Assembly (NCBI GenBank): GCA_928212115.1
Contig: CAKMRJ010005412.1
Span: 253,557,314 to 253,621,313 of the forward strand
Source of the DNA: Lactuca virosa
Lineage: Eukaryota > Streptophyta > Magnoliopsida > Asterales > Asteraceae
Reading direction: 5' to 3'
Length of the DNA stretch: 64,000 nt
Shown here piece by piece: positions 10,295 through 22,615 of the stretch. The position numbers and the translations under genes were made by a program. The notes beneath the pieces are model-generated. The model was not told where the DNA came from. It searched no databases and saw only the letters and a program-made list of their open reading frames with translations. Position 1 is the stretch's first letter. Every line of letters starts with the position of its first letter.

Positions 10295-12579
10295 TGAAAT
10301 ACCCTAACTTTTGTATTTCTGAAAGGCCCAAACTTTCATACTTCACAATATTGTTACTCCAAATTACTTCAAAACATGCTACATGCATATTTATAAATAA
10401 TATTTTACATTGATAGTGTGATTACAAAAGACTGGATACAAACCGACTAAGTTTTAGTATATTACAAAGTGTTATATTTATTACATAACTACCCAGGATA
10501 TTATAGTTTTATACATACGTAAACCCAAGTACAAAAGTAATAGTATAAACTATTCTAATTCTTCCAATAGTATATGACTATACTGGATTCTCATTACCTG
10601 CAATTGTTAAACACTGAGAGGGGTAAGCGGTGACGCTTAGTGAGTTCAGTAATAGATACAATATAGCGTTATGCCATATATATACTTCAATATGGCAGAA
10701 GCAAAGAGGAACAAGGAACAACAAAGGCATATGTGTATCATATGATAGGCTTTCCATATCAATCGATGATTTGATTCAATAATATATAATCAATGAGACA
10801 TAACAATTTCAACTACTTGATATACATCAATAACACTTCGGCCCAAATAGCACAGAAGACATACAATTTCAGATTATCATTTTGCTAGAATATACGGGCT
10901 TTCAGCCCTAGATAGCCCTATGTCAATACCAGAAGTGATACGAGTCATGCTCTACATGGATAAAGGCACAAAGCCTATACCAGAAGTGATACGAGACATG
11001 CTCTACCTGGTCAAAGACATAAATCTGATACCAGAATAATACGAGACATGCTCTACATGGCCAAAGGCTCAAAGCCAATACCAGAAGTGATACGAGACAT
11101 GCTCTACATGATCAGTGATATAAAAATCAAGATAACACAGGAAAGCACATAATACATATAACACATAACATACAATTGTTCCTATATATTGAACTCACCT
11201 TGAAATAACCGGGGGTTAAAATTTTAATTTGGGCAGCACTTTGGCTCTAAATATGACTTTCTGTGTCGAAACGGGGGATTTTAGTTGAAAACTGGGCCTT
11301 ACTCGGGCAGAGTTTCGACTCGAAAATATAATTTTCTCGGGAACTTCGGAGTGTCGGGACTTGCTTTGGGTGTCGGGAATGATACTGGGACTTCAGGGGG
11401 TGTTAGTGTAAATTTAGAGAGATTAGAGGGTGTAAAATGAGAGAATTCTAAATAAAAATACGGCAGCCTTCGCATCCTATTTATAGTAGTCCGAAGCTGC
11501 TGACTACGCTGGGCGTAAGTCCTCGGTACGCTGGGCGTATTGCGAGGCGGTCCACTACGTTGAGCGTACCCCTCGTACGCGGGGCGTAGAAGCTTAGTGG
11601 CTTCGGACGTGTCAACTGTGCGAGATACGTGGCATCCGAGCGAAGACCGGCGACGTGGCTGATCCGAGGCCCTGCAAGTGCGAAGTACGTTGGGTGTACG
11701 AAACTAAGTACGCTGGGCGTACCCTTCAGATAAGGCTTCGAATTTTCATTTATTTTTATTAAAAACTTCGAAAATTTATATCTTTTGCGTACGAGCTCCG
11801 TTTTTTACGCTCTTTATATCCACGCGTAGGTAAGATTATGCTCTACAATTTTTGTTTAGACTCCGTCGGCTAATTTTGATTTCATTTTTAATATTATATT
11901 TTTAACGGGCCGGGACAGGAAAAGTCCGTTAAAAATTCATAACTTCTTCATCTGACGTCCGTTTTCTTCTGTCTTTTTACCGTTGAACTACAATCGACGA
12001 GATCTTCAATTCTCGTTTAGGTTGTGTCGGCTAAAAATCACTCGATCTTTATTTCGAGTTTTTAGCTGTCTACTGCTATTCCGAAACTTAGAAAAATCAT
12101 AACTTCCTCATACGAAGTCAGATTTGGACGTTCTTTCTATAAAAATTCTCGGTTTAATGAATACTACGACATTCGTTTAGATTACTAAAGCTAAAAAGTA
12201 GTTTATCGAAAACTCACTTTTTACGTCATATGGCGTCGTGCCGGTTTTGTCGCGAAACTTCAATAAGTCATAACTTCTTCGTTATAACTCAGATTTCGAT
12301 GAGGTTTTCGCCTAAATGTTTCCAACGAGATTCTTTACAACTTTCATTAATATAATTTTACTTATTTTCAAATTTTATATTTTCGTTAAATTTCAATATT
12401 TGACTTTTGATTGGAATCTCATAAGACTTCCAATATTTTCCGAGTGATGCTAAACATAGTTTTACTTCATTTATAGTAAAAACTATCTGTTAGAACTCAA
12501 CGCTCAAATTCTTATAATATTTCATTATATTATTCACTTTTAAAATTAAATAACACGATAACTGAATGTGTATGTTACA
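10295..12579 (-). mobile_element. Solo LTR of a second Ty3/gypsy family, 2.3 kb
   Basis: On the minus strand it starts TGTAACATACACATTC (at 12579) and ends AGGGTATTTCA (at 10295). The flanks carry the 5-bp duplication GATTT (10290-10294 and 12580-12584). It has six TACGCTGGGCGTA-type palindromes between 11500 and 11720, repeated CATAACTTCTTC phrases (11940-12280) and a minisatellite (10920-11120). There is no internal region, so this is a solo LTR inside the hAT-like element. Confidence 0.85.
10915..11125. repeat. Minisatellite inside the solo LTR, unit about 60 bp
   Basis: Four imperfect copies of a unit containing ATACCAGAAGTGATACGAGA followed by CATGCTCTAC. It lies in the part of the LTR where the other gypsy LTRs here carry their own, sequence-unrelated minisatellites. 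Confidence 0.8.
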
Positions 12580-14152
12580 GATTTCTTCTTACGTATGGGG
12601 CCGAAGCGGGAATTAAATCTGCAACGGTTCTTCACTTCTTTCATCTTTCTCAAAATTCTGAAACAAAGTTACAAACATCCTACAATCTTTCTCAAAAATC
12701 AGAAAACGCATTCTTCGCTTCTTTCTTCTCGAAAATCAGATCTTAGAAGCTTCAGATTTCGTGTTGTGAACTTGTAGTTTCGAAATGAGAAGAAGGTAGA
12801 GATAAAGGTATTTCCGATTTTTTTATTTTTATTTTTTCTTGTTCCTTACTTCTTTTTCTTCTGCTTAATTTTTTTTATTTCTAATTTTAAAAAGAACAAG
12901 ATTAAGAACTGAGTTCTGAAAATCAGATTCAGAGGAACAAGAACTAAGCAAATGAGAACATTAGTTTCAAAAGTCAGAAATCGGAACGAACGAACAAGGC
13001 ATTGAGGAAATCGATTTCTCGAAAAACAGTTTTGAGTTCTTACAATCTTTCGGTCGTTCTTCTTGCTCCTCGAAAATCAGATTTTAGAAGCTCAAAATTC
13101 AATCCGGCTAGAGGTTTCGAAATCAGAATGTATAGGGAGTTTCTAATTCTTGATTTTTTCTAGATTGTTTTTTGTTTTTAATTTTTGACTTTTGGATTTT
13201 TGAAGGGACACGTAAATCACTTTCGAAAATCAGAAGGAACAAGGTTACAAGGAAATCAATTTCTGATTTTTGTGAAGGGACAAACAAATATAAATCTATG
13301 TTTACCTTTCTGGTTCTTTTTTTATTTGTACTTTTGATAAATGTTTTTGCTCGTTCATTTTGTGGTGTCAATATTTTACATTTTCAGATAATTACAAACA
13401 TGAAATTGATGTCGTATTGTAGAAAGTAAATAGCTTAAAAAATCAATCTTTATGTTGGTGTATTGGTTAGGTATGGTGTTTGTTTATGTTGGTGGTTTCC
13501 GGTGAGGTAAAGGATTGGAATGGGTTCTTTGTTTTTTTGGCCTGAGACAAATGAAAGTGAAAATATTTTGTTGTTAATACTTAATGTTTGCTTTGTAAAT
13601 GAAAGATTTTTAGTTCAAGAATTGCTAATTTCAACTTATTGCATGTCTATCACAAAGTTTGTGATATGTTACATGATTCCTTTTAGAATGGAAGTTAGCC
13701 AAAGAATCTGAGCTCTTTAATATGGATTTTCATGTGATTTTTTTCGTAATTTATCATTTATTTTTCAAAAAATTTAATGGCTTAATCTAAAAATAAAAAT
13801 AAAAGTAAAATGTTGTAAAAGTCAAATGCTGCAGAAAATAAGTATATTTAAGCGACAATTATTTTGCATAAATTTTTTGCTTTTTAAGTTTGAAAGCCTA
13901 TTTTTTTGTTAAATTGCACAGAGCCTCCGGAATCTCGCGGCCGACCCTGCATTTATTATTTTGTGCTGTGAATCGTGACTAATGTTTGAAGTTTTTATAA
14001 ATATTGAATGGAAAATTGAATGTTTGAGATATTTTTCATGTTTTAAAATTACAAATTAAAATTATATTTTTTTCGTAGGATCTTAGGATCCCGATCTTGA
14101 TCTTACGATCATAAAACGATCATACGTAGAATCCCGATCTTGATAATTTTGA

Positions 14153-16440
14153 TTCCAAAGAAAATAATTATTTTTGAAAAACTAAAATAAAAAATATTAT
14201 TTTCTTTGAAAATGTGGGATTACTTTTAAAATGATTTTTGATTTCTATCTTTTTCAAAAAGCTAAAAAATATAAAAGATGTTTGGGAAATATAAATTAAC
14301 TTTTAGCTTTTTGCTTTTCAAAAAATAAAATAAAAAAAAAAACTTTTTACCTTAAGCGCGGTTTTGACTGGTTATTTCAGCTAGGATGATCACCGTTACT
14401 GTAGGGTTTATACGTTATACACGGCCTCTACAACGATAACACTTTGAAGGTACCGATTTGTCGTTCTCTTGTTCAGTATTATTCGTTCTCTGTTGTTTAC
14501 CTGGTTGTATTTCAGTCGATAGGTTTCTTAATCGTTGGACATAGATGCTTTTCTGATCGATTAGTTTATATCTTGTGTTAGATTTGTTGTAGTGTGTTTG
14601 TTTCCAGGAAAACGTGTCAATGTTTGTCATATTGTTAATTTTGTTTTTATGCAGTTCGTTGTTTGAGCATTTAAAGTTTTGTTTTGCCCTAGCTAGTGGA
14701 CGCCTTTGGTGTTTATTTTGTTTTGTAGATCTCTGATCTCTCCTTCGGTTATTGTGGAGATGGTAGCTATAATTTATCTAAAGATGAACCTGGTGTCCAG
14801 ATCTTTCTTATTTGTGATTTCGTCCAGAGTTCTTTGGCTACTATGAAAAGGAATCACAGACACTTTTGTAAATCTGTGGGGTTGGTGTTTGTATATATAT
14901 TCTGTTTAAAATCAAGATTGTTAGACTTAACGCTGATGATAATGAGGGTCTTAGTAACATTGTTGCTATAGATTTATATGTAACAATGTGTTATAACTCT
15001 TAAGTTTTCTACTTTAGTTTGACAACCCTTTTGCCTCACAATTTTAGGGGTTAGTGCTCGAGTGGTACCTGTAGTTTATACAACCCTTTTTTCTGGTCCC
15101 AGACTTTTGTTCCAAAATCAGCTCTTTATCTATTTGTAATGATTACATGATATTGAGAGTGTTAAAAATGATTCACAACGGTTAATATATATAATCTTTA
15201 ATATTATGTTCTATTATGTTATAGATTGTAGTTTTTATAAACTCCTATTGAATAGATATAACTATTAATGAATATCCATTGTTTTTTTTTGTTCAGGAGC
15301 TAGCTTGTAGTACAGAACTGTGTAAAACAATGAAAAAGTCTATAATCAATCTCTTATGTGATTGTCTACGATCATGATGATATGACGTAGATTATGCAAG
15401 GACCCAAGAGTTTATCACAATAGCAATGAAAGCAAGAGCGTGTGGAGTAGATGTATGGTATGACTGCCTTGCATATCTTTCAACAACAATATCAATAATG
15501 GTCGATTGTTAAATTTAACTTCTAATTTTATTTTATTTTATTTTTATCATTATTGTTTGTCTATTCTTTTGCACCGTCTATTTCTCCCTCTTTGTTCGTG
15601 TTTGGTTCTTCTAGACAAATCATAGAGAGGATGGCAGTGGTCAATTTCGTTATCAATTACTCAAGCCTTATTGCTTACATGCATTATGTAGGCAAGAGAC
15701 AGAATAAAACTTAGCCGTAATACTCCATAGAAGGTACAATTTAATAGTTTATGTTTGTTAGGTTTTAAATTTTCTATTCATTGATCACATATTTTTATCA
15801 ATATTATTAAATATTCTATTTTTTATTTGCCGTTTTCGGTTCAAACATAAAGCCATCATCAATGTTTTTTTTTTTTTTTTTTGTTTTGTAAGAAGTCATC
15901 ATTGATGTTGATAACACTTAAAATATATTCTCGCATGAAAACTATTTCAAATATGATGATAAAGAGGTTGATCACATTCTTACCTTGTACTATGTTGTCA
16001 ATCTGCTGTTACTTAAGGTTCTTTTTTAGTTGGCGATTTTTATTTGCATATTATCGTTACGGTGACTCATTGTTTATTACTTGATCTTATTACATGACTA
16101 TATGTGCATGCATACTAAGATATTTAAGACATTGATATTTGATAGAATGGTTTAGGTGGAAGAATGAATCTTGGCACATATGCTGTACAATGTTCCGGCG
16201 ATTCACAAATCATGCTCTTTGTGTTTCATTTGTTATTAAAGAGTTCATCACGACAATCTCAACTTATAGTAATTGGTCTCTCTCATTTTGTTAAGTTTTG
16301 GACGAGTCATATCAAGGGAGCAGAAATAAAAGTAGGACTCTTTGTGAGTCCTTCCACTTTTTTCTACCCACGTTCTCATAACCATATCGAAACAATTGAT
16401 GATGTCAAGTGGGCTGTTGTTGGTTTGGTTAATTCTATAT
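14153..16440 (+). pseudogene. Relic of an unrecognised intron-containing gene (copy 1)
   Basis: I cannot name this gene. Pieces look exon-like: after a TTTGTTCAG acceptor at about 15296 there is coding-like sequence up to 15480, including the frame EFITIAMKARACGVDVWYDC. A piece at 15600-15740 and one at 16141-16440 (open for 92 codons, including LIVIGLSHFVKFWTS) follow. The 15600-16440 part is repeated, inverted and diverged, at about 21700-22500, so it was once a defined unit. Stops interrupt the copies. T- and AT-rich DNA separates the pieces. The left part, 14160-15000, shows no recognisable coding content. Confidence 0.35.
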
Positions 16441-16510
16441 GACCATTGAATAAATGATATATCATGGTTTCTTTGAAATTTTTAGAGAAAACATGTTGTA
16501 TAGTTAATCC

Positions 16511-16863
16511 TGTTAGGATCGAGACACGAACAAGAAACTCTCTCTCTCAGCTCACGAATTATAGAAAAACAAGAACACAAAGATTTAAGGTGGTTCGGTC
16601 TATTTCTGACCTACGTCCATACGAGGGTAACTAGGAGTGTATATATTTCTTCTGTGAAGTTTGTGATGGATCCTTACTTACAAATACAGAGCAATCTCAT
16701 TTATAGAGATTGAAATTGAGAAAATATATTAAACAAAAAAAACATTCGGGTCTTCATCCACTACCTCAAAACATGGATGTCCCCTTTTTCTTTCTCCATG
16801 TTTTCTGGCTTTCCTTGTTTCTTGCCACTTCTTTTGACTAGCCCAATGGCTTCACACTCAACA
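16511..16863 (-). repeat. 3' LTR of copia element 1
   Basis: 353 bp, TG...CA bounded. It differs from the 5' LTR mainly by a short indel in the CTTTCTCCATGTTTTCTGG region and a few substitutions, indicating a young insertion. Confidence 0.93.
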
Positions 16864-16973
16864 ATCTCCCGCTTGAAGCCACGGAACAATCTTCACCTGT
16901 GCTTCAACTGTGCATCTGTATTTCCAAAAAAAAAATTGATCTTAACTCCTTCCTAGTTACCCTGGCCTTCTCT

Positions 16974-19900
16974 TCAATTGACCTGAAGGCCAGTTGAAGC
17001 TATGCAAAGCTTCAACTTCTCTAAGGTAACAACCTTAGTCAACATATCAGCTGGATTTTCAGTTCCTTTGATCTTCTTCAATTTCAGAGTACCATTATTA
17101 ATTCTTTCTCTGATGAAGTGATATCTCAGCTGTATGTGCTTTGTCTTCGAATGAAAGACAGGATTTTTTGCAAGGTGTATTGCACTTTGATTATCACAAA
17201 ATAGTGCACACTCAACTTGTTCATTGCCAAGTTCTTCGAGAAAGTTCTTCAACCATATAAGCTCTTTGCTTGCTTCAGCAACTGCCATATACTCTGCTTC
17301 TGTGGTTGAAAGGGCAACACTTTTCTGTAGTTTGGACATCCAACTTACTGCAGTGCCTCCCATTGTAAAAACATACCCTGTGGTGCTTTTGTATGAATCT
17401 TTACAACCTCCAAGGTCTGCATCTGCATAACCCCTTAGAATGACATCATTTCCCTTAAAATGCAATGCCATCTTTGAAGTCCCCTTCAAATATCTTAGCA
17501 GCCATTTAACTGCTTCCCAATGTTCTCTCCCCGGATTGGACATAAATCGACTAACAACTCTCACTGCATGAGCAATATCTGGTCTTGTGCATACCATTGC
17601 ATACATGAGGCTACCAACTGCAGATGCATATGGAAGTTTAGCCATTTCTGCTTTGTCTTCATCTGATTTGGGTGATTGATCTTTAGAAAGCTTAAAGTGA
17701 CTTCCCAAAGGTGTGCTTCTGATCTTGGCTTCTTTAAGACTGAATTTCTCTAACACTTTCTCAATGTACTTCTCTTGAGAGAGTGTCAAAGAGCCATTTT
17801 CTTTGTTTCTGGAAATACTCATCCCGAGTATTTGGTTTGCAGCTCCCAAGTCTTTCATCTCGAATTCTTCAGCCATTTGCTTCTTTAACTTCTTGATCTC
17901 TGACATGTCTGAACCGGCAATCAACATATCATCTACATAGAGTAGTAGACTGATATAAGAACCCTTAAACTTCTTGATGTAACAACAATGATCATTGTCA
18001 CATCTCTTGTAACCAACTCTTCTCTTGAAGTTATCAAACTTCAAATACCATTGTCTGGGTGCTTGTTTCAGACCATACAAACTCTTCTTTAATTTACACA
18101 CCAAGTTTCCTTTGCCTTTAACCTGGAAATCCTCTGGTTGTGTCATGTAAATGTCTTCTTCTAGGTCACCGTGTAGAAAAGCTGTCTTGACATCTAGCTG
18201 CTCTAGATGCAAACCTTCTGCTGCTACAATACTGAGAACAAGTCTGATAGTGGTCATATTCACTACTGGAGAGAATATTTCATTGAAATCGATTCCCTCT
18301 TTCTGTTGAAAGCCCTTGACTACTAATCTTGCTTTGTACCGTTGGTACCATCATGTTCATCTTTGACCCTGAAAACCCATTTATTCTGAAGAGCCTTCTT
18401 CCCAACTAGAAGCTTTGTTAAGTGTCAGGTCTTGTTCTTCTCAAGCGACTTCATTTCATCTTTCATTGCTAACTCCCACGGCAATGAATCTTTCAACCCT
18501 ATAGCTTCAGAGTAACACTGGGGTTCACCGTTTTCTGTCAAAAGAATGTAGTTGACAGATGGTGAGTATTTGTTTGGTGGTCTGGTGACTCTGGAAGATC
18601 TTCTTAGTTGAACTTGAGGTGTGACTGGGGACTCTGGAGTTAGAGGACTGGTTTCTTCATCTTCAGAATCATTATTGGAATTATCCACTGAGCTCCCACT
18701 GTTAGTTGAATCATCCCCAGATTCAGGGATTTCGACTGGAGCTTCTTTCTTCTTTTCAACACCTTCAAACTCAACATATTCCTTCTGATCTTCTGGACTT
18801 TTGTTGTTTCTGTCTTTGTATAACTCGGCTTCGTTAAAGGTGACATTCTTGCTTCAGATTATCTTTCTGCTTTCACTATCCCAAAGCCTGTAACCCATTT
18901 CATCTGACCCATAACCAATGAATGTGCACTTCTTGGTCTTTGAATCAAGTTTATCCCCGTCACCATCTTTTAACAAACTGTAAGCAGTAAAACCAAAGAC
19001 TTTCAGGTGTTTGAGACTTACTTCCTTCCCTTGCCACATTTCTTCTGGTAATTTAAAATCCAAGGGAACAAACGGTGAACGGTTGATCAAGTAGGCTGCA
19101 GTATTAACTGCATCGGCCCAGAATGTCTTGGGTAGACCGGCATTCAACCTCATGCTTCTAGCCTTTTCATTCAGAGTTCTATTCATTCTCTCAGCTACAC
19201 CATTCTGCTGAGGAGTTCCTGGGACCGTCTTGATCATCTTTATCCCTTCTTTCGCACAATAGTCAACAAACTCCTTGCTTATGTATTCACCACCATTATC
19301 CGACTTCAGGCATTTTACCTTCAAATCAGTTTCATTTTCAACAGCAGATTTCCATATCTTAAAAGTATCAAATACATCAGATTTATTTTTAAGAAAATAG
19401 ACCCATACCTTACGTGTTGAATCATCGATAAAGGTTACATAGTAGTTTTTGCCTCCTAGAGATGAAACTGATGTTGGTCCAAATACATCCGAGTGAACAA
19501 GCTCCAACTTCTGAGCTTTCGGTGTCTTCCCCGTCTTTACAAAAGTAACCCGCTTTTGTTTCCCGAGAACACAAGATTCACAAAATTCAGTTTCAACTTT
19601 CTTCAAGTCTGGAAACTTCCCTTTCTGAGCCAACATCTTCAATCCCTTATCGCTCATGTGTCCAAGTCGTTGGTGCCATAAATTAGATGGACTCGGATTG
19701 GTGGTTACGGCATGAACACCATCACCAGGTATTTCTACCATGTATAAAGTGCCTTTCTTCTTTCCTTTGGCAATCACCAAGTTGCCTTTGATCACTTTCC
19801 ATTGTCCACCGCCAAAGTGAACATTAAACCCTTCATCATCCAACTTACCAACTGAAATCAACTTTCTCCTTAAGTTTGGGATAACCCTGACATCTTTCAA

Positions 19901-20886
19901 TGTCCAGGTGGTTCCTAAAGAGGTCTTCAAATCTACGTCTCCAATACCCGTAATATCAAGCACTTGATCATCGGCCAAACGAACTTTGCCAAGATCACCT
20001 GTTTGTAGGTTCTTGACCATATCTGGGCATGAGACGGCATGGAAAGAAGCACCTGAATCCATTGAATTCTCAACACAACATATGAGAAAATCTCCCGATT
20101 CTTCAGAGGATACATTGTGTACTTCTTTCTTTTCAGCTTGTGGTTTTGGACATTGGTTTCTAAAGTGACCTTTTTCTTTGCAATTCCAACATTCAATATC
20201 TTTTCGGTTCTTGGACTGCCCCTTTTTCTAGACTTTGATCTGCCTCGACTACGTCCTCTTTCGTTTCTTCTTCCTCTACTTTCTGTATGCAATAAAGAAC
20301 TAGAACTAGAAGTCTCACCATTGCTTCTCCGTCTGATATCTTCATTTACAATCAAGTCACGAATACTCTCGAAAGTGAGTTTAATAGTGCCGGATGCACT
20401 ACTAACAGCTGTGACGGTGCCTGACCAACTATCGGGCAAAGATGATAAAAGGAGGAGCGCTTGTACTTCATCTTCAAACTTTATTGTAACTGAGGCTAAA
20501 CGAGAGATAATCGAGTTAAACTCGTTTATGTGAGCGGTAACTGACATGCCTTCCTTCATTTTGGTGTTAACCAATTGTTTGATGAGGAACACTTTGTTGG
20601 AAGCGGACGGCTTCTCGTACATGTTGGACAAAGCCTTAAATACTCCATAAGTAGTTGTTTCATTAACAATGTTATACGCAACACTCTTTGCCAATGAAAG
20701 CCTAACTACACCCAAGGCTTGTCGATCCAACAACTTCCATTCTTCATCATACATGTCATCCGGTTGTTCGCCCAACATAGGCAAATGCAAACTTTTCTGA
20801 TACAACATATCTTCAATTTGCATCTTCCAAAATCCATAATCGGTTCCATCAAACTTGTCAATTTTGATTTTACCATCTTCTGCCAT
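16974..20886 (-). pseudogene. Copia gag-pol polyprotein, broken (element 1)
   Basis: The gag ATG is at 20886 (MAEDGKIKIDKFDG). Gag is followed by a CCHC zinc knuckle region, protease with its DSGASFH motif (20055), and integrase with the HHCC zinc-binding pattern (HQRLGH...CESC) and DDE core (HSDVFGP, NGGEY, QQNGVAER). Reverse transcriptase has YVDDM (about 17935) and RNase H follows, ending at 16974. Breaks: a 1-base deletion in gag near 20224; a 15-base in-frame deletion just before the protease motif; an in-frame TGA after integrase at 18854-18856; another TGA at 18425-18427; and a frameshift near 18345, between it and the RT frame. RT-RNase H from 18263 to 16974 is open. The last three lesions are shared exactly with copia element 2. 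Confidence 0.92.
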
Positions 20887-21288
20887 TTTTGCAATTTTCT
20901 GAAAGAACAGGGACCAGTCTTGCAATTTTCTGAAACTTCAGGGACCTGTCTTGCAATTTTCTGGAACTTAAGGGACCAAATCTGAGTTTTTAAAATTCTG
21001 CTACAGTGATGCTACAGAGTCGTTACAGTGTCGCTACAGTGTCGTCTTCTCCGGCAGGTCTCCGGCGTACAGTGTCGTCTTCTCCGGCAAGGCTCCGGCG
21101 TACAGTGTCTTCTTCTCCGGCAAGGCTCCGGCGCTACAGTGTCGTCTTCCGGTGGTCGAAAAATTCAGAAAAAAATATTTTCGGAATCTTCGGAACGAGA
21201 CATTTCCAACGGTATACACCAAAATCGTTTTTGACAAAAACAAATTTCGACCAAAAAACTGAAAATCACCTTCTGGAGCTAAACCAAC

Positions 21289-21300
21289 GCTCTGATACCA
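21289..21300 (-). promoter_or_regulatory. Primer-binding site, initiator tRNA-Met, copia element 1
   Basis: The minus strand reads TGGTATCAGAGC, two bases from the 5' LTR end. This 12-mer is complementary to the 3' end of plant initiator tRNA-Met and primes minus-strand DNA synthesis. Confidence 0.93.
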
Positions 21301-21302
21301 CT

Positions 21303-21650
21303 TGTTAGGATCGAGACACGAACACGAAACTCTCTCTCTCAGCTCACGAATTATAGAAAAACAAGAACACAAAGATTTAAGGTGGTTCGGTCTATTTCTG
21401 ACCTACGTCCACACGAGGGTAACTAGGAGTGTATATATTTCTTCTGTGAAGTTTGTGATGGATCCTTACTTACAAATACAGAGCAATCTCATTTATAGAG
21501 ATTGAAATTGAGAAAGTATATTAAACAAAAAAAACATCCGGGTCTTCATCCACTACCTCAAAACATGGATGTCCCCTTTTTCTTTCTCTTTCTGGCTTTC
21601 CTTGTTTCCTGCCACTTCTTTTGACTAGCCCAATGGCTTCACACTCAACA
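21303..21650 (-). repeat. 5' LTR of copia element 1
   Basis: 348 bp, direct repeat of 16511-16863. It should hold the promoter of the element; no TATA box is assigned with confidence. Confidence 0.93.
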
Positions 21651-21699
21651 AATCCAAGGATCAAACACTATTAATGAAAACATGTTATATAGTTAATCC

Positions 21700-22500
21700 A
21701 AGGATCAAACACTATTAATGAGATCATCAACCCACTTGACTTTATCAATTGCTTTGTTATAGTTCTCAGAAGTTGGGTAGAAAATAATACTAACAGAAGT
21801 TGGTTAGGAAATAGTAGAATTGACAAACAAACACAGTCTAATCCAACTTTTAGTTATGTTCCTTCCATATTACTTGTCCAAAACTTGAAAAAATAATAGT
21901 CTAGCTACTATTATTTGAGATTTTCATGATGAACTCTTCGTTCACTGGTGAAGCACAAAGGTAAGATTCAACATTCTATCTAAACCATTTGATCAATGAC
22001 TTGTATATTTTGGTATGAACGGTCATATACACTTAAATAAATAATGGCACCGTAACAATAACATGCCGATAATAAATCTAAGACCAAGAAGGAAGAGAAC
22101 TTTAAGTGATGGCAAACCGACAACATAATACAACAATGTAAGAATATGTTCACCCTCTTTATTATTAGAGTTGGAATAATTTTGACTTTAACCGTATTTT
22201 TAAAGCGTCATTAACATTTGTGATAGCTTCCAACGTCGAGAAGAGTAAACAGAAAATGAGATATTTAATAATACCGATAAAATGATGTGATTAGTGAAAA
22301 GAAAGTATACAACCTGAAGAACATAAATTGTCAACTTGTAGCCTTTTATGGAGTACTACATCTAAGTTTGATTCTGCCTCTTTCCTATAATAATAATGAA
22401 ATTGACCATTGCCATCATATGTGATTCGTTTGAACGAACCAGACACCAACAAATAAAGAGAAATAGACGATTCAAAAAGAATCATACAAACAACAAAAAA
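21700..22500 (-). pseudogene. Inverted, diverged second copy of the unrecognised gene
   Basis: The reverse complement of this region follows the order of the copy at 15600-16440. Shared landmarks are ATGGCAATGGTCAATTTCATTA (left copy: GTGGTCAATTTCGTTA), GAGTTCATCA...AATCTCAA, AAGTTTTGGAC and TTTTCTACCC, ending TGATxxxGTCAAGTGGG. One minus-strand frame (22485-22291, 64 codons) is open and includes SGSFKRITYDGNGQFHYYYR. I do not recognise the protein. Identity between arms is moderate by eye, and indels are common. The copia element lies between the two arms. Confidence 0.4.
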
Positions 22501-22615
22501 AGAAAGATAAATAAAAATAAAATTTATTATAACAACCGTCCATTATTATTTTTGAAAGATATACAAAAGTAGTCATTTAGTCCGTTTACTCCTCATGCTC
22601 TTGCATTTGTTGTTA

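Larger units (their letters stand above)
10081..13949. mobile_element. Non-autonomous hAT-like element with perfect 8-bp duplication
   Basis: It is flanked by CATTTATT on both sides (10073-10080 and 13950-13957). The left end reads CAAGGCCGGCCC and the right end, reverse-complemented, CAGGGTCGGCCG, a CAGGGNCGGCCC-like hAT terminus. No transposase is visible. The native interior (10081-10294 and 12585-13949) is about 1.6 kb and holds repeated phrases such as CTCGAAAATCAGAT...TTAGAAGCT (12725 and 13068). A solo LTR is inserted at 10295. Confidence 0.82.
8197..14152. mobile_element. Outer terminal-inverted-repeat element holding nested insertions
   Basis: The left end reads TCAAAATCGTGATCTTGATTGTAGGATCG. 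The right end, reverse-complemented, reads TCAAAATTATCAAGATCGGG and goes on with related GATTCTA/GATCG words. The repeats are long and imperfect, and further GATCGTA-type copies lie near 9920-9990 and 14080-14130. After removing the nested solo LTR and the hAT-like element, only about 0.45 kb of non-coding DNA is left. I could not define a target duplication, so the superfamily is open; long inverted repeats would fit a Mutator-type MITE. Confidence 0.5.
16511..21650 (-). mobile_element. Ty1/copia retrotransposon 1, complete structure, coding-dead
   Basis: 5140 bp with LTRs at both ends in the same orientation and the 5-bp target duplication AATCC (16506-16510 and 21651-21655). LTRs start TGTTAGGATCGAG and end CACACTCAACA. 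The primer-binding site matches initiator tRNA-Met, and a purine tract (CTTCAAGCGGGAGAT on the minus strand) precedes the 3' LTR. Internal order is gag, protease, integrase, reverse transcriptase, RNase H, as in copia. Several lesions disable the polyprotein. It is inserted in the first of two 44-bp tandem units of host sequence. Confidence 0.95.

Noticed and set aside
13172..13429. Pair of overlapping frames in the hAT-like element
   Set aside because: AT-rich, both strands open, no transposase motifs such as the hAT dimerisation region.
20117..20533. 138-codon plus-strand frame
   Set aside because: It is antisense to copia gag; an equivalent frame occurs in the second copy at the matching place.
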